The notes: generated by a model not told the origin, from the sequence alone. DNA of 64,000 nt from Hsuehochloa calcarea (GCA_036346395.1 CM070603.1:25639045-25703044); one strand, 5' to 3'; counted from the stretch's first letter, positions 11,688 to 32,381 are shown. A program made the numbers and translations.

Positions 11688-12155
11688 TGTAAGCCCAATG
11701 ACTAGGGACACTTATGCGCCATGTTTAATACACATAGTAGTTAATATGCGCTGTTATTCTCGGGATAACTGCATGTATTAAACATCTATCTCTGACATAA
11801 CTGCAAGGTGACGCTGGAGTGTTAGTCCTTGACAATAACTGTCACTGAACTTGCACAATTTATCAAACGGTGAGACGCCTCTTGATACGGGACAACTACC
11901 ACCCCTTCACACGCTATATAAAGAGTAAAGCAGGTAGACAGAGAAAAACGAACACAAGAGAAGTAGCGACAGGATCAGCAGACAGAAGTCATTAAACCCT
12001 AGTTCTAGTGATTTCTTTCCTGTTGTAAAGCATAGTCAATACAACATCACAAGAGTATGATTATTATTCTCTCAGGAGAAGGTCCGAACCTGTATAAAAT
12101 CATCGTGTCTTTTTTTGTATGGTTTAACTCTAGAAGAGTCCCCAACATTCATTCA
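11688..12155 (+). mobile_element. Probable solo LTR with promoter
   Basis: The segment opens with TGTAAGCCC and ends near ...CCCCAACATTCATTCA. It contains a TATA box followed by a transcript-leader-like stretch rich in A (GTAGACAGAGAAAAACG) and a GTATAAAATCATCGTGTC block. This layout (U3, TATA, R, U5) resembles LTRs of the Tat-like gypsy lineages. No coding region flanks it and I could not find a target duplication. The boundaries are approximate. Confidence 0.45.
11915..11923 (+). promoter_or_regulatory. TATA box of the probable LTR
   Basis: TATATAAAG preceded by GC-containing sequence and followed within about 30 bases by an A-rich putative transcript start. It is a good match to a plant TATA box. 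The assignment to an LTR is inferred from the surrounding layout. Confidence 0.5.
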
Positions 12156-12784
12156 TAAGATCGATGCTAAACCATGGACAAGGTGTTCATGGGTGGCCCG
12201 CCCCCGCGCGGCCTAGGTCGGGTTGGGCTCGGGACTTCATTTCTGGGTTAGACCGAACGCTCTATCTGTCGTCCACGTGTAGTGATCTTACCAATGCATC
12301 ACCATCCCAATACTTACAAGCACTCTGTCCACTTCTGGAATCTTCCCCCATTCAACACAACCACCTTTTTCCTCCCAGCTTCCTCTTTTCTCTTATTCCT
12401 CCAGAAGATTTCTTCCTCCCCCTCTGCTTTCACATCTCCCCTCCGCTGAGCTAACCTCTATCGACCACGTCGACGCTGCCGCTATAGCACCGCGCTTGGC
12501 TCTGCGGCAAACAGTGCTGCGAGCCGTCGATCGCTCGACATCGCATAAGCCATGCACTTGGTCGCCTCGGCTCTGTACTGCGTTGCATGGAGGCGCCGGC
12601 GTGCCTCTGCGCTGCTGTGCTCAAGCTCGGCCAACGCGAGCTCCTCCACGGCGCTTGGCCACCAAGAATGACCTCCATGGGTGGTGCCATGGCCAGACGA
12701 GCTCTGAGTGATGGACACGCTCTGGAGGGAGCTAGGGGCGTCCAATGGTAAGTTCTTAGTTTCATACTCAATGTTCTCCAAACA
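12156..12784. other. GC-rich unassigned segment
   Basis: A GC-rich stretch with overlapping open frames on both strands. The minus-strand frame at 12482-12781 (GHSWWPSAVEELALAELEH) looks coding-like, but I do not recognise a family. It may be a captured gene fragment, because an array of TGTTGCG repeats follows immediately. Function unknown. Confidence 0.3.
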
Positions 12785-13000
12785 TTTTTCCGGGAACTAT
12801 TTTTTGATATGTTGCGACCCGTTGAAAAAATGTTGCGTTCTGTTTTAAAAAATGTTGCGACCGTCGAGAAAAAATGTTTCATCCTGTTTTTTGATATGTT
12901 GTGACTTGTTGAAGAAAATATTGCGTCCTGTTTTTTATATGTTGCGACCTGTTGAAAAAAATGTTGTAACCTGTTGGAACAATTGTTGCGATTCAAATTC
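12785..13000 (+). repeat. Array of TGTTGCGACC-type repeats
   Basis: At least six copies of a unit like ATGTTGCGACCTGTTGAAAA occur between about 12815 and 12990, separated by T- or A-rich spacers. The motif core TGTTGC is shared with the arrays at 7430-8720, which suggests related elements. Confidence 0.5.
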
Positions 13001-13042
13001 TCTCTTAATGAATCTATTCTTTTATGTTGTATGTGCTACGTG

Positions 13043-13602
13043 TAGGGATGGCAATCGGGCGCGGCGGGTACGGGTAGTGCTCGCCCATACCTGTACCCGC
13101 GACCCCGAATTCCCCCCACGGGTATACCCGCGAAGGATGACGGGCGAAAAACCTCGCCCATACCCGTCGCCCGCGGGCATACCCGTTTACCCGCGAATAA
13201 TGCATCACCGCCCATGGGTACCTATCGCCCGCGTACATGCTCGTTACCCACGAGCAATGCATACATCAAGTTCATCATAATTCACACATCAATGGTGCAT
13301 CACGAATTCAACAACTAATAAAGTTCATCACAATTCACATATCATGTTCGACAAGACAACTAATCAAGTTTAACAAATAAAATACAAATACAAATTAACA
13401 TAGTTTCTTACACATGTGGGTAGATCACGGGTAATCGGGCGAAGCGGGTGCAGGTGGAGCTTACCCATGCCCATACCGTTACAGATGGGTAAGGAATTGT
13501 GCCCGTTTTCATACCCGTGGGCAAAGAAAGACGCCCATACCCGCCTCTATTAGGGTATTCGCCCGCGGGCACGCGGGTAATCGGGCACAATTGCCATCCC
13601 TA
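13043..13602. mobile_element. 560-bp hAT-type non-autonomous element
   Basis: The ends are TAGGGATGGCAATCGGGC and GCCATCCCTA in inverted orientation, flanked by a perfect 8-bp duplication GCTACGTG (13035-13042 and 13603-13610). The duplication length fits hAT transposition. Inside, many ACCCGC / GCGGGTA repeats in both orientations flank an AT-rich middle (13260-13400). It carries no transposase. Confidence 0.85.
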
Positions 13603-13610
13603 GCTACGTG

Positions 13611-14185
13611 AGATGTTCGTGAGGAGGTTCGCTCGCGCGAGATGGATGGTTGAAGAACATCTTCTGAAATCCGATATTGGAGCTGGCGTACGGCGCTAAC
13701 GCTCGAACCGTACGTTCGAGCGCTAGTCGCGGCGTTAATCTATACAACTACTGCAATTATCAGTAGCTAAAAACTAAAATTACTATGAATTTTGCATAAA
13801 TCACTTCAATTACTCTTAAGATATTTTTCAGATACCATGATATGTTCCAAACATAATAGCTAGAAGTGTAATGCTTTTGACATTCATGACAATAAGTTTT
13901 TTATTTTGTCATACGACAAGCCACATCTTTCTACGAATATTTTTATTAATCAATACAAGTACAACAACTATTAGTCACTAAAAATACCTACAAATCTACT
14001 ATGACTATGAAATTTACAGAAAAAGAAATACTACAACAACTTTGAATTTTACCGAAGACACTTTAATTCCTCTAAAATTTCAACAACTATGAATTTAGCA
14101 GCAAACACTTTAATTCCTCTAAAATTAAATTCCAGCCCGAGCTTGAACTAAATTGAAAAAAATACAATAATCATACGAGAACTCG
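13611..14185. other. Interval with a GC-rich palindrome, otherwise AT-rich
   Basis: A palindrome at about 13700-13722 (CGCTCGAAC, spacer CGTAC, GTTCGAGCG) with imperfect extension on both sides is followed by AT-rich sequence. No gene is seen. The palindrome may mark the end of an element, but no partner was found. Confidence 0.4.
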
Positions 14186-14279
14186 CAAACATCCCCTCCA
14201 CGAATTTTGGCCGTATTGGCACTTTTTCACCACTTATTTACAGGAATGACCATCCCCAATTTTTTCTTTGCAAATATAG

Positions 14280-14490
14280 CACCGTTGCCGCACAACCATC
14301 GTGCGGTGGCCTCTCCCTTCCTGCCACGTCAGCCTGTTGCCGCACGACCGCGGTGCGACAGCTGTTGCCGCACGACCACCGTGCGATAACGCCTCCATCG
14401 CTACCACGTAGCCTCCCTCGCCAGCCATGTTAGCCCGTTGCCGCACGGCTATAGTGGAGCAACCATTTCCGCACGGTCGTTGTGTGGCAA
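14280..14490. repeat. Subterminal hairpin repeats of the Mutator-like element
   Basis: Five diverged copies of GTTGCCGCACGACCACCGTGCG lie in the left terminal region. Each can fold on itself (CCGCAC against GTGCGG). Related copies occur in the right terminal region, including CCGTACGATGATCGTACGG at about 21917-21935. Confidence 0.6.
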
Positions 14491-14917
14491 CGCCCTGATT
14501 AGGGTTTCGTTGCTGCCCGAAATTAGGGTTTACCTATTAGGATTTCATGGCTATTTGTAGGAATTTTAAAATATATCAAATGAGTTCAATATATATAAAA
14601 ATTTATATAGAGCCTCCCGACATAATGTACTTTCTTATCTAAATTTGCCATAATTTTATTCGTTTAGAATTTTTCTCGTAATTTCATATAAGTGTACTAT
14701 TTTATGAATTTGTAAATGTAGAAATGAGCTCAAAAAATTATAAATTTTATTTTGAAGGCTCCTGACGCAGTGGACTTGATTGTGTAATATTTTATCAATT
14801 TTATATGTGTTATAAAATTGTCTAAAAAATTTAGGATTTAGGTCGCGAAAATTTAGATTTTAGGTTTCAGAAATTAGGGTGTCATGATTTCACGTGACTT
14901 GGAATGTCTGGAAAAAG

Positions 14918-15634
14918 CTACATTGCAACTCCATTGGAGATGTCGATATATAATATGGCGTAGGAGTACACACGTAAGAACCAAAATATGCGTACAAATA
15001 TAGCAAAACAAAATATGAATACAAGCATACCAAAACATAATCGCATAACACGATATACAATATGGCTCACTCGTCGTCTGAGCCACCGCTCTATGCTCAT
15101 TGTGGTTGCCTCCGCGTGCACGTCCTTGTTTTGCGCCGAGCATGCCCTATGGATACGTGAGCCGATCCAAAGAGCGCGTGTCAGATCGGAGGGGTCACGG
15201 AGACTGCTGAGTGGGTTGGGGTGGACCTGTAGGCTGACTTTGGCCCAACAGAGTCTAGTAGGCGTATATGTCATCCCGATAAGGCATGCCGACCTTGGGG
15301 CCACCTCTGAAGAATTCATGAGCGACAGACTCCATAAATTCACTCCCAGGGTACGGTGCCTACAACTTCGGTTGTGCGGATAAGCTCTGGCCTTGGAGGT
15401 ACGGGGTGCCAGCCAACCCGGAGGAGCTCTGGTCTTGAACGTACGGTGGGACACCGAACCCGGAGGAGCTCTGCCATGCGTACGTTCCAAACCCCTGCCA
15501 TGGTCCAAACCCTGACGGCGTGAACTGGTCCATGGTAGGAGCTGGGAGTCACGTATCATCATCATCGGTGGACGTGAACTGGTCGTCACCCCCACGGTCA
15601 ACCGTAGGCTACAAGACAGAACGATGTTAGTCAA
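14918..15634 (-). pseudogene. 3' part of a plant-mobile-domain (PMD) gene, decayed
   Basis: In minus orientation this stretch encodes P-, Y- and G-rich repeats (for example the GGAGCTCC/GTACG blocks at 15390-15540) of the kind that follows the PMD core in transposon-linked PMD proteins. It lies in line with, and downstream of, the PMD core at 18594-20125, and the two are separated by a copia LTR. Frames are broken. The link to the core is by position and composition and is less sure than the core itself. Confidence 0.4.
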
Positions 15635-15639
15635 AATAA

Positions 15640-16159
15640 ATACTCTAGACGTAAGTTGAGAATCTCGTACCTCCCGGATGTGCAGTGTAGATGACCAATG
15701 GGGAGCGCTAGTCTGTGTACCAAACGCAGATGGTAGAAGTGATTCATCCCGACGGACCTACGGCGGGAGAACGACATAATGTTAGCTCAATATAAGGCAC
15801 AACCAAAGAACAAAACGTAGATTTGTACATAACTTACCCCCCCTGCTCTGGCCGCAGATGACCGATGGGGAACGCGCGACGCAGATGGTCGTGGTGACCG
15901 ATGCCCCCACTTAGTGCCGAATGGCGTTGTCCGTCGACGGCCGTAGCTCAAGTTCTTTACTCTTCTTCACTAGTAAGTCGAGGTGACCTAGCGGTGAATG
16001 AGCATCGCCCAATATATAAATCACTAATAGTGCCAATTAAAACCTAAATCAACTAGGCTCAACTAAGTGCACGTTGTCATACAATGATATATAAGAATTA
16101 AAGCATGTAATGTAAATTGCTCAAAATAGCACAAGTAAAAACTTTATGTTTCATCAGTG
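15640..16159. other. Element-internal sequence without a clear gene
   Basis: Lies between the 3' PMD segment and the copia LTR. A GC-rich part (15660-15960) with GGACGG/GATGACCGATGGGG repeats probably continues the PMD gene tail. The rest is AT-rich. Confidence 0.3.
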
Positions 16160-18585
16160 GTGTTCGGAGACTTCCGGTCTCCCTAATCCACGTTGAGGTA
16201 AGCCCAACCACGTTGGACCGGCTCCACTAATTAAGCCAACACCTCAGAGGTAAGTCCAACACTTGGACCGGTTCCAAACCGAACCAACACCTCACTCCAC
16301 TAGGGTTGCTCTTCCTCCACTCCGGAGATGGCGAGCACCAAACCACTCACAACACGCCAGGCCTTCTCACAAGCTCCTTGAGAAGATCACCGGGCACGAC
16401 ACCTCCACGCCGTCTAGGTGTCGGCAAACACCAAGAGTAATAAGCCAAACCCCTTGCTTGACTCTCACCACGTGCAACGAATGCACAAGCTCAAGTGGAT
16501 ACAAAATCCACCTCTAGATGCAACACATGCAACTAGAGACCTCCCTCCTTGCTCACAAGGTGCAACACATGCACAATTGAGAGGAGAAGCTCACACTAGC
16601 TCAAGTGAGTGAAATGGGATGCCAAAGATTTTCTCTCAACCGGCCAAGGTGGGTATTTATAGTCCACACACAAAAACTAGCCGTTGGGAGCAGAAATCCC
16701 CAAAAATTAGGATAATCGGAAGTTCCGCCGTACAAACTCCGGAACTTCCGTTTTCTACTGTTCATGGGCCGTACGGGTGCATAACGGCTCAAAAAATAGC
16801 CGTTAAAAATTTTGGTGCGGAAGTTCCAGATACAAATGGCGGAACTTCCTATTATCGGAAGTTCCTCTCGTTCTCAGGCGGAAGTTCCGCCCAATTTCAG
16901 CACGACGATACTTTCGGTAAAAATGTCATAACTTTTGACTCGATGTCGAATTGAGTGATCTTGGACTCTATGGAAAGCTTATTCAGAGGGCTACACAACC
17001 CACCTATTTGATTGATCTCTAACATATTTGATCAAATCAAAAAGCACAACTCCAAAGAGCCACTATCATGATCTAAGTCCAAAAAAATAGCAATAAGCAA
17101 TCTTAGACCATGCCAAGAGAAAATGCATGAATCCCAACAATTTGCAAAACACATTTGCAAACTTAGATCATGCCACAAGGTGTAGGTACATGGACTTCAA
17201 CCATTTGCAAAACACATTCGCAAAAGTATAGTCACATGCTACAAGGATTAACTGCATAAGCCTCAACTATTTGCAAAACACATTCGCAAATAATAGCATC
17301 ATGCCATGTAGAGCTAGAGCAAGCAAGATTGAGCTATCAACACATGATGAGACTCAAGCTACTAGACAAGACCCCTCTTAATAGTACGGCAACCTATACT
17401 AGCAATCCGGTCTTCCAACCAAACACCAAGACCGGTAAAAGACTAGGAACACATCCTTAGCCCTAGCTAGTCATACCTTTGCCGTGAGCATCTTCTTGAA
17501 GCTTGATGGCGCACATCTTCACTTCAAGTCCGGGTCATCGTTTTGACATGCATCAACCCATGATGCATCCTTTACTTGACCTCCATCAACACATGATGGG
17601 TCTTCTCTTGACTTGACGATCAACTCATGATCATCTCCTTCTTCGAGATCTTGTTATGCATCAACACACGATACATCCTCTTCTTGAACCTTGACTTGAT
17701 GACGATCAACTCATGATGCCATCCAAAGTCTTCGTCACCCTAGAACATAGCCTATTCATCCAACTCATGAAAATATTAGTCCCACAATGATTAACAATAA
17801 TTATCAAGATATACATGCAACAAATGCTTCTAAACAAGCTATTGTAGAAAGGTGTGGTACTACCGCCAACTATCATGCGGTAGTTCCGATTATCGGAAGT
17901 TCGCTCATATCATGGCGGAACTACTGCGCTTCTGAAATTTGGCTAAGTCCCAAAAGAGTGCTCTCGGAAAACGTTCCGCGATTTTTCCGAAGTTCCGCTT
18001 CAATGTAGTTCATGAGATACAATCTGAACTACCGATGATGTTCGAAAACAAATTTCAATAGATTTTGAATGCATGACTCCTTTGTCTTGAGCCATGTTGA
18101 TCTTTTACCATCTTTGCATTTCCTTTTCATGTCTTCATTCAGACTCCGGGACTAAGCATTGAACACATCTTAGCACACACATTAGTCCCACAACACAATT
18201 GCAAATAATTGAATATAAAGCAATATGAGTATATATGAACTACACAAGTTTTATATACTCAAAGGATTTATTTCAAAGTAATGATCCTTAATATATGAGG
18301 AGAATGGAATATGGATCAATACTTATGAAACCACAAAATATAGAGTGAACTCCCCCTAAATGTGTGCATACACAAATGTGTAATAAGAACATATGCACAT
18401 ATTCAAGTTTAACTTATGGTTGAGTTCAACCTATATTTTGGATCCGAGGAATGCAACAATATATAAGATTAAGATGTCGATTGCATACCTCGTTGAATTT
18501 CACCTTTATATCCAAATGAGACTACACAAAATAATACTAGACAAAAGAGTTAGTCTCATATTTAGATTTGTCATTAATCACCAAA
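16160..18585 (-). mobile_element. Ty1/copia LTR (SIRE-like), solo, nested in the PMD gene
   Basis: On the minus strand the right end reads TGTTTTGGTGATTAATGACA, a start I recognise from grass copia LTRs. Near the opposite end are many CGGAAGTTCCG-type repeats (16715-16890, 17876-18000), also typical of these LTRs. A purine tract GGGGGAGTTCAC lies on the minus strand near 18350. No copia coding is present, so this is a solo or truncated LTR. It separates the two PMD segments and is therefore younger than the PMD-bearing element. Left boundary and target duplication were not resolved. Confidence 0.55.
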
Positions 18586-18593
18586 ACATTCCA

Positions 18594-20125
18594 TTAACTC
18601 ATAATGGCGGGTCTAGATCCTTCAACTACGCAAAGACGTACTTCAATGTTTTCATCATCCCTGCCGGTGTTGTGTTTGGACCGCGGATGGCGGACTCCAA
18701 TGCGATGTAGCTGAGCTGCGCCCACTGCAACTATAGTGACATACATAACATGTTCATTAACGAAGAGTACAAATATCACTAATGAAATGATCAGAGATTG
18801 TAAGTGTCTTACGACGTCATCAAGCCGCGAAGCGCTGTGATGATCATACGCACGACGGAGGCTCTGCTGGTGCGTCTATGTTATCACCTACTCTGGGCAC
18901 TCCGGTGGAGGAATGATGAGTCTTGCGTGCGTTCGTGGCACATACCACTCCATGTACGCACCGTATGTCTCAACATCATACGGACGCTGTTCACGCGAGA
19001 CCTCCAAGTGCGGCCTCTCCGTCCATGTCGTATTCTACTCGTGTTGGACTGGTCGTCAGTCATGGATATGCCCACCCTACCTCGATTGCCAGCATTTCTG
19101 GAAGGATTGATGTTAGAAAAGAAGACGTAAGAACTGTAAACATTACTCGGATGAAATTTGACTCACATGTGTATGGCTCACGGTGGGAGCCTGCCGTCCC
19201 GGGAAGGGCACGACCTGGTGAAAACCAAACTGTCGTATTACGCGCGGCGGCACGTAAGGCTCCACTATATGTGCGAACACCAGGTAGTAGTCCGTCGTCC
19301 ATAGTCCTCTGTCCCGGATGCATTGCATGGACAATCCATGCGGCGCTACCGTGTGCATGAACTGTGGATACCATGGATTCCATATGATGTTGCTCTTGTG
19401 CAATGACTCGAACTTGTTGTGGAACAACAAGTGGCACCTCATTGGTCTGTCCGTGGCCCAGTGCAGATGGCCATCAATCCACCGTAAGCCCATGGTGGGC
19501 CCGTCTATCACATCCATCCGGGGGGCGTACGGGTGCACCGCTCTCTCGATGGATGACCTCCCAACAGGGAAATGCTCACAACTCCATAGCTGCAAAGCAG
19601 ATAGCAGACGACCAGGCTGGGGGTACCACTAGTGCCGCGCCGCGAAAAGCGTCACACAACCTTGGTATGTGGCGCAAAGAACGGCTAATCCCTAGCTACA
19701 CTGAGGCATCAGCCTAGTCTTCGCATCAACCAACAACTCGGCGACGTGGACGAAGCTAGGGGTAGCAAAAATTGCCCTATGTGGTTGGAAACATGACCTA
19801 ACAAAAGAGCTGAATAAGGTAAGCAAGGAGGTGCGTCATAACGATCACATCAGGTGCACCCTGTGGGCAATGACTAAACTGCCTCAGCCAAGTCCGGGGA
19901 CACCACGCACATGCTCTGGGAGAGGTTGACTGAACCGCTGCTCCAGTTCGGCCTTCCAGTCTGCACTCAGAGGACCTGGAACAAGTGGCTCACCCCGGAT
20001 CGGGAGACCGGTCAAGAGCGAGACGTCATGCAGGATGACCATCATCTCATCCTACCGAAAGTAGAAGGTGTGCATCTCGGACCTCCACCTATCGAAAAGT
20101 GCCGACAGCAGGCTGGCATCTAGGG
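18594..20125 (-). pseudogene. Plant mobile domain (aminotransferase-like) protein, N-terminal and core parts, decayed
   Basis: PMD proteins of the MAIN/MAIL1 type include host factors and many transposon-borne relatives. Here the minus strand at about 20125-19750 encodes LLSALFDRWRSEMHTFYF, then VILHDVSLLTGLPIRGEP, matching the PMD start (two-helix segment, then DV...LGLPI). An in-frame stop follows FYF and another follows GVPGLG. The core at 19595-19143 encodes LWSCEHFPVGR, DGPTMGLRW, NIIWNPWYP, APHGLSMQCIRDRGLW and FAHIVEPYVPPRVIRQFGF, in family order. Stops and frame changes make it a pseudogene. It sits inside the Mutator-like element and is split from its 3' part by a copia LTR. Confidence 0.7.
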
Positions 20126-20339
20126 TGATCTAACGTCCAACAGACACCAGCCTCACGAGGGCCAACAAGCCCATGTTTCGGAGGATTGAGATGTAGTGAT
20201 TGTCTAGCTCCCAGTAACCCCCCTGAAGCAGCAGGGCGAAGGGCCATCCGCGTCACCGGCGATCCACAGCTTGCACTGGTGGTCCTCATCGTATAATTAT
20301 TGTAGATGTGCCGATAGATACATGGCTTGCAACACATGA

Positions 20340-21700
20340 AATAGACAGATTATTAGCGAGGAGATTGATAATGACCATAAAATACTGCAAATTAAAAATT
20401 ATGATGAAACTAACACTACAAATTAATATACACTAATTTAGTAGTATAAATTAAATATAACTATTTAAACATGACTAAATTAATTAGGGCTAACTGATTA
20501 CTGCGAATGAACTTGTGCTACATACTGACAATTAAAAAAACCATGTGTGTGTTGATCCTTGTTTTTTCACTTTGCTAAAATTTTTTGCATATGTGTGTGT
20601 TTATTGCATGGTGCGTGCATACTTGAATACCTAGCAACTACCTGCTTGCATGACCTGAGACTAATAGTTGCATGCAATGATGATGAACTTCAACTAATGC
20701 AAGTAGTTGCTAGGTGTGTGATGATGTTGCACTTTGTCCTTTGCATCATAAACATTTGCACAATGCAACGCGGACTGAGATAATGGTTGCATGCAATGAT
20801 GATGATTTCCATGAAAACTACCCTTTAAAACTAACTAATTAAGATAAACTAATTTATTACGACTAATTATTTCATAACTAATTAATATCGCCTCAATAAT
20901 TATACAAGTTAATCCCTATTCTTTCCCTTTGATAAAAAAATTAATTGCATATGTGTGTGTTCATTACATGGTGCATGCATACTTTAATACCTAGCATACA
21001 TGGGACTCCTAAAGTCAAAATGATTTTCCTACGAAAATATCAGAACGCTAATTACATGGGACTAACAACGTCAAACTAAGTAAATACCTACAAAATTACA
21101 ACTACTTAAATACGCATCCACTTCAAAATTCCCACGAAAATTTCAGAACGCCTATAATAGACGTGTCTAGAAAATTACAACTACTCAAGTACGCAGTTAA
21201 TAAAGAATTTACGAATAACGAAAAATTGACAGAGATACAAATTACCTGCGAATGATGGTTGTTAATAAAGCAGAAATATCCCCAAAAATATAATCGACAG
21301 AGCAAGAGAGCGAGCGTCTGCGAAATAAAATCGCGCTCGCTCTCTAATTTATAGCCGTTGCTGGAGGAAATCCTTCTCCCGCGTGCGCTAATTAAGTTTC
21401 CCATGCATGCACATGCAGGGGACAAGGATTTGACAGGGGGACAACGATTAGATGGAGGAGGCAAATGATTAGATGGATGTCTTTCTACCTACACTTGACC
21501 CCGAAAGTTGTGGTGTTTTCTATCTTAGAGAATGAACCACACCTTTATGCAATGACGATGCCGAAGAACATAAGCGGTTGTTTAAAGCAGCAGCGGCGCA
21601 TCCGCCTCTACTCTATCCATCACCAGAGTCTTTCTAGGTTTGTTCAATATCATTTATATGTCATATGTCAAGGGCTAGATATACGGTAGCTGATTATATA
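20340..21700. other. AT-rich internal sequence of the Mutator-like element with a direct repeat
   Basis: No gene is seen. A block of about 75 bases containing GCATATGTGTGTGT and ATGGTGC(G/A)TGCATACTT occurs twice, at about 20545-20632 and 20915-20995. A TAGTTGCATGCAATGATGATGA-like stretch also recurs, at 20663 and 20784. A short palindrome (GAGAGCGAGCG with CGCTCGCTCTC) lies at 21307-21343. Confidence 0.45.
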
Positions 21701-22022
21701 CTCTGCATAGGGCGAGGTGACGGGATAACGTAACATACATCATTTTTTGGTGCAAAAGGTGGAGAGGAGGGCTGGCGGGAGGGGGCTGGGGCTGCGGTGC
21801 GGGAGGGGAGGGGCGGGCGACGTGGCGGGTTGAGGTGTGTTGCCGGACTGACGTGGCTGCATTCCCGCATGGCGATCGTGCTGCAACGGGTTATCTTGGC
21901 GGGCGGGGAGAGGCCACCGTACGATGATCGTACGGTAATGATACTATATTTGTAATATTTTTTTTTCCAAGAATAACCATTCCTACGAATAAGAGGTGAA
22001 AAGATGCGCCAAAAATTCATTC

Positions 22023-22430
22023 GAAACATCCTGTCTCTCTCTCGTCTCTACACCTGGAAAGTACGCATCCTCTACCTTTTCTCCCATAAACAGCTCATAA
22101 AAATATTCTTAGGAGGACCAAACCACCAAACCAAAACCAAAACCAAAACAAATACCAGCACAGCGAGGAAAAAAAAAATCCCCCATCCTTCCTATACAAC
22201 GAGCAAACACGCGAGGTGAGAGAAAAAAATGGAGGCATGAGCACCTCCTCCTCCTCCCTCTCCCTCTCCCTCTCCAGCTCCAGCTCAAGCTCAAGCTCCC
22301 CACCCGATCCCCTCGAAACCTTAGCGGCCCCATCCTCCTCCTCGCCGGCGGGACCGTAGCTCGGACGGCGGCGCCGGAGGAAGCTGAGGCGGAGGGTAGG
22401 GTAGGGAAGGGAAGCGGCGTAGCAGCGACG
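22023..22430 (+). promoter_or_regulatory. Remaining promoter and 5' leader region of the PP2A gene
   Basis: Only this interval separates the Mutator-like element from the PP2A start codon. It contains an AAACCAAAACC run (22120-22150), a CTCCCTCTCC microsatellite at 22240-22300 and a GC-rich leader. Pyrimidine-rich CTCC repeats are common in plant 5' leaders. No clear TATA box is placed. Upstream promoter elements would have to lie within or beyond the transposon. Confidence 0.4.
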
Positions 22431-31551
<9,121 letters not shown>

Positions 31552-32272
31552 TCGTGCTGCTGACTTTTTTAACTTACCGCAGTTGATGCTCCCTCGACCG
31601 CAGCAGCGTCTGGATCTGTAGATCTTTGTCCTTAGAAAATGTGTTCCCTCGAGCCGAGTTGTACCTTTCTCATTCTTTTGTTTGGAGATTTTGTTGCTGC
31701 TTCTCAGAACTACATAGAACATGCTAAAAGTACATGGCGTTGGATATTGTTTTGGTTGTACCTCCATTTTTTTCCCCGAGACAGAGAGAAGGGAAGCCTA
31801 GCACAAGGCATGTCAAACTTGGGAATGAAACAAACAGCAGTCTACACGCCTGTAGCACACAACTGGAAGCGATGCCCAAACAAAACTCTCAACTGGAAGC
31901 GGATGCCCAAACAAAACTCTCAAACGTCCTACTCTAAAGACTAGAGGGTACTCCATTACGGGACGAGAAACGCTAAATTACTACTGGACTGGACAATGAT
32001 CGACGAGGTAGTAGTTGAGTTGCAGACTCCATTTTCTGCTTTTCACACTCGGCGGTCGTCTGGTCCGCTTTGCCCGGGAGGCGGGGATAGTAGCAATGTA
32101 GCATCATCAGTGACGACGCTTTTTCTATTTACCTGTGTTTCCTGCATTGGCGAAGCTTCCTATAAAATGTAGAGGATGCCAATCTCATACCTCAAAAGGA
32201 TTACAAGGTGAGGCGTTTCCGTTGAATTTAGTAAGTGCGAGGTGTGGGTGTACACCCTATGGTCGAGATTTA
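31552..32272 (+). other. PP2A 3' untranslated region and flank
   Basis: Follows the stop codon directly. It contains a 31-base tandem duplication (about 31859-31889 and 31890-31921, CAACTGGAAGCG...CAAACAAAACTCT, one extra G in the second copy). No classical AATAAA is seen in the first 500 bases. The extent of the transcript cannot be set by eye. A Tourist-like element begins at 32273. Confidence 0.5.
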
Positions 32273-32381
32273 TGATGTGTTTGGTTCGTTGAATAGAGTG
32301 GTTCTGAATCATCTGGTACGGAAAATGAGGTCATTCAGCTGTTTGGTTGGTTGAATAGAATCAAACCATTCGAGATGAGAT

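Larger units (their letters stand above)
14195..22022 (-). mobile_element. 7.8-kb Mutator-like element carrying a plant-mobile-domain gene
   Basis: Long diverged terminal inverted repeats can be paired. The left side reads TTTTTCACCACTTATT, then CAAATATAG, then ATCGTGCGGTGGCCTCTCCC. The reverse complement of the right side reads CTTTTCACCTCTTATT, then CAAATATAG, then ATCGTACGGTGGCCTCTCCC. The flanks give CAAACATCC (14186-14194) and GAAACATCC (22023-22031), a 9-bp duplication with one mismatch. Inside are a decayed minus-strand PMD gene, a copia LTR, and duplicated AT-rich sequence. I see no MURA-type transposase, so it is non-autonomous. PMD genes are known to travel in plant transposons. The element ends about 410 bp upstream of the PP2A start codon. 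Confidence 0.68.
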
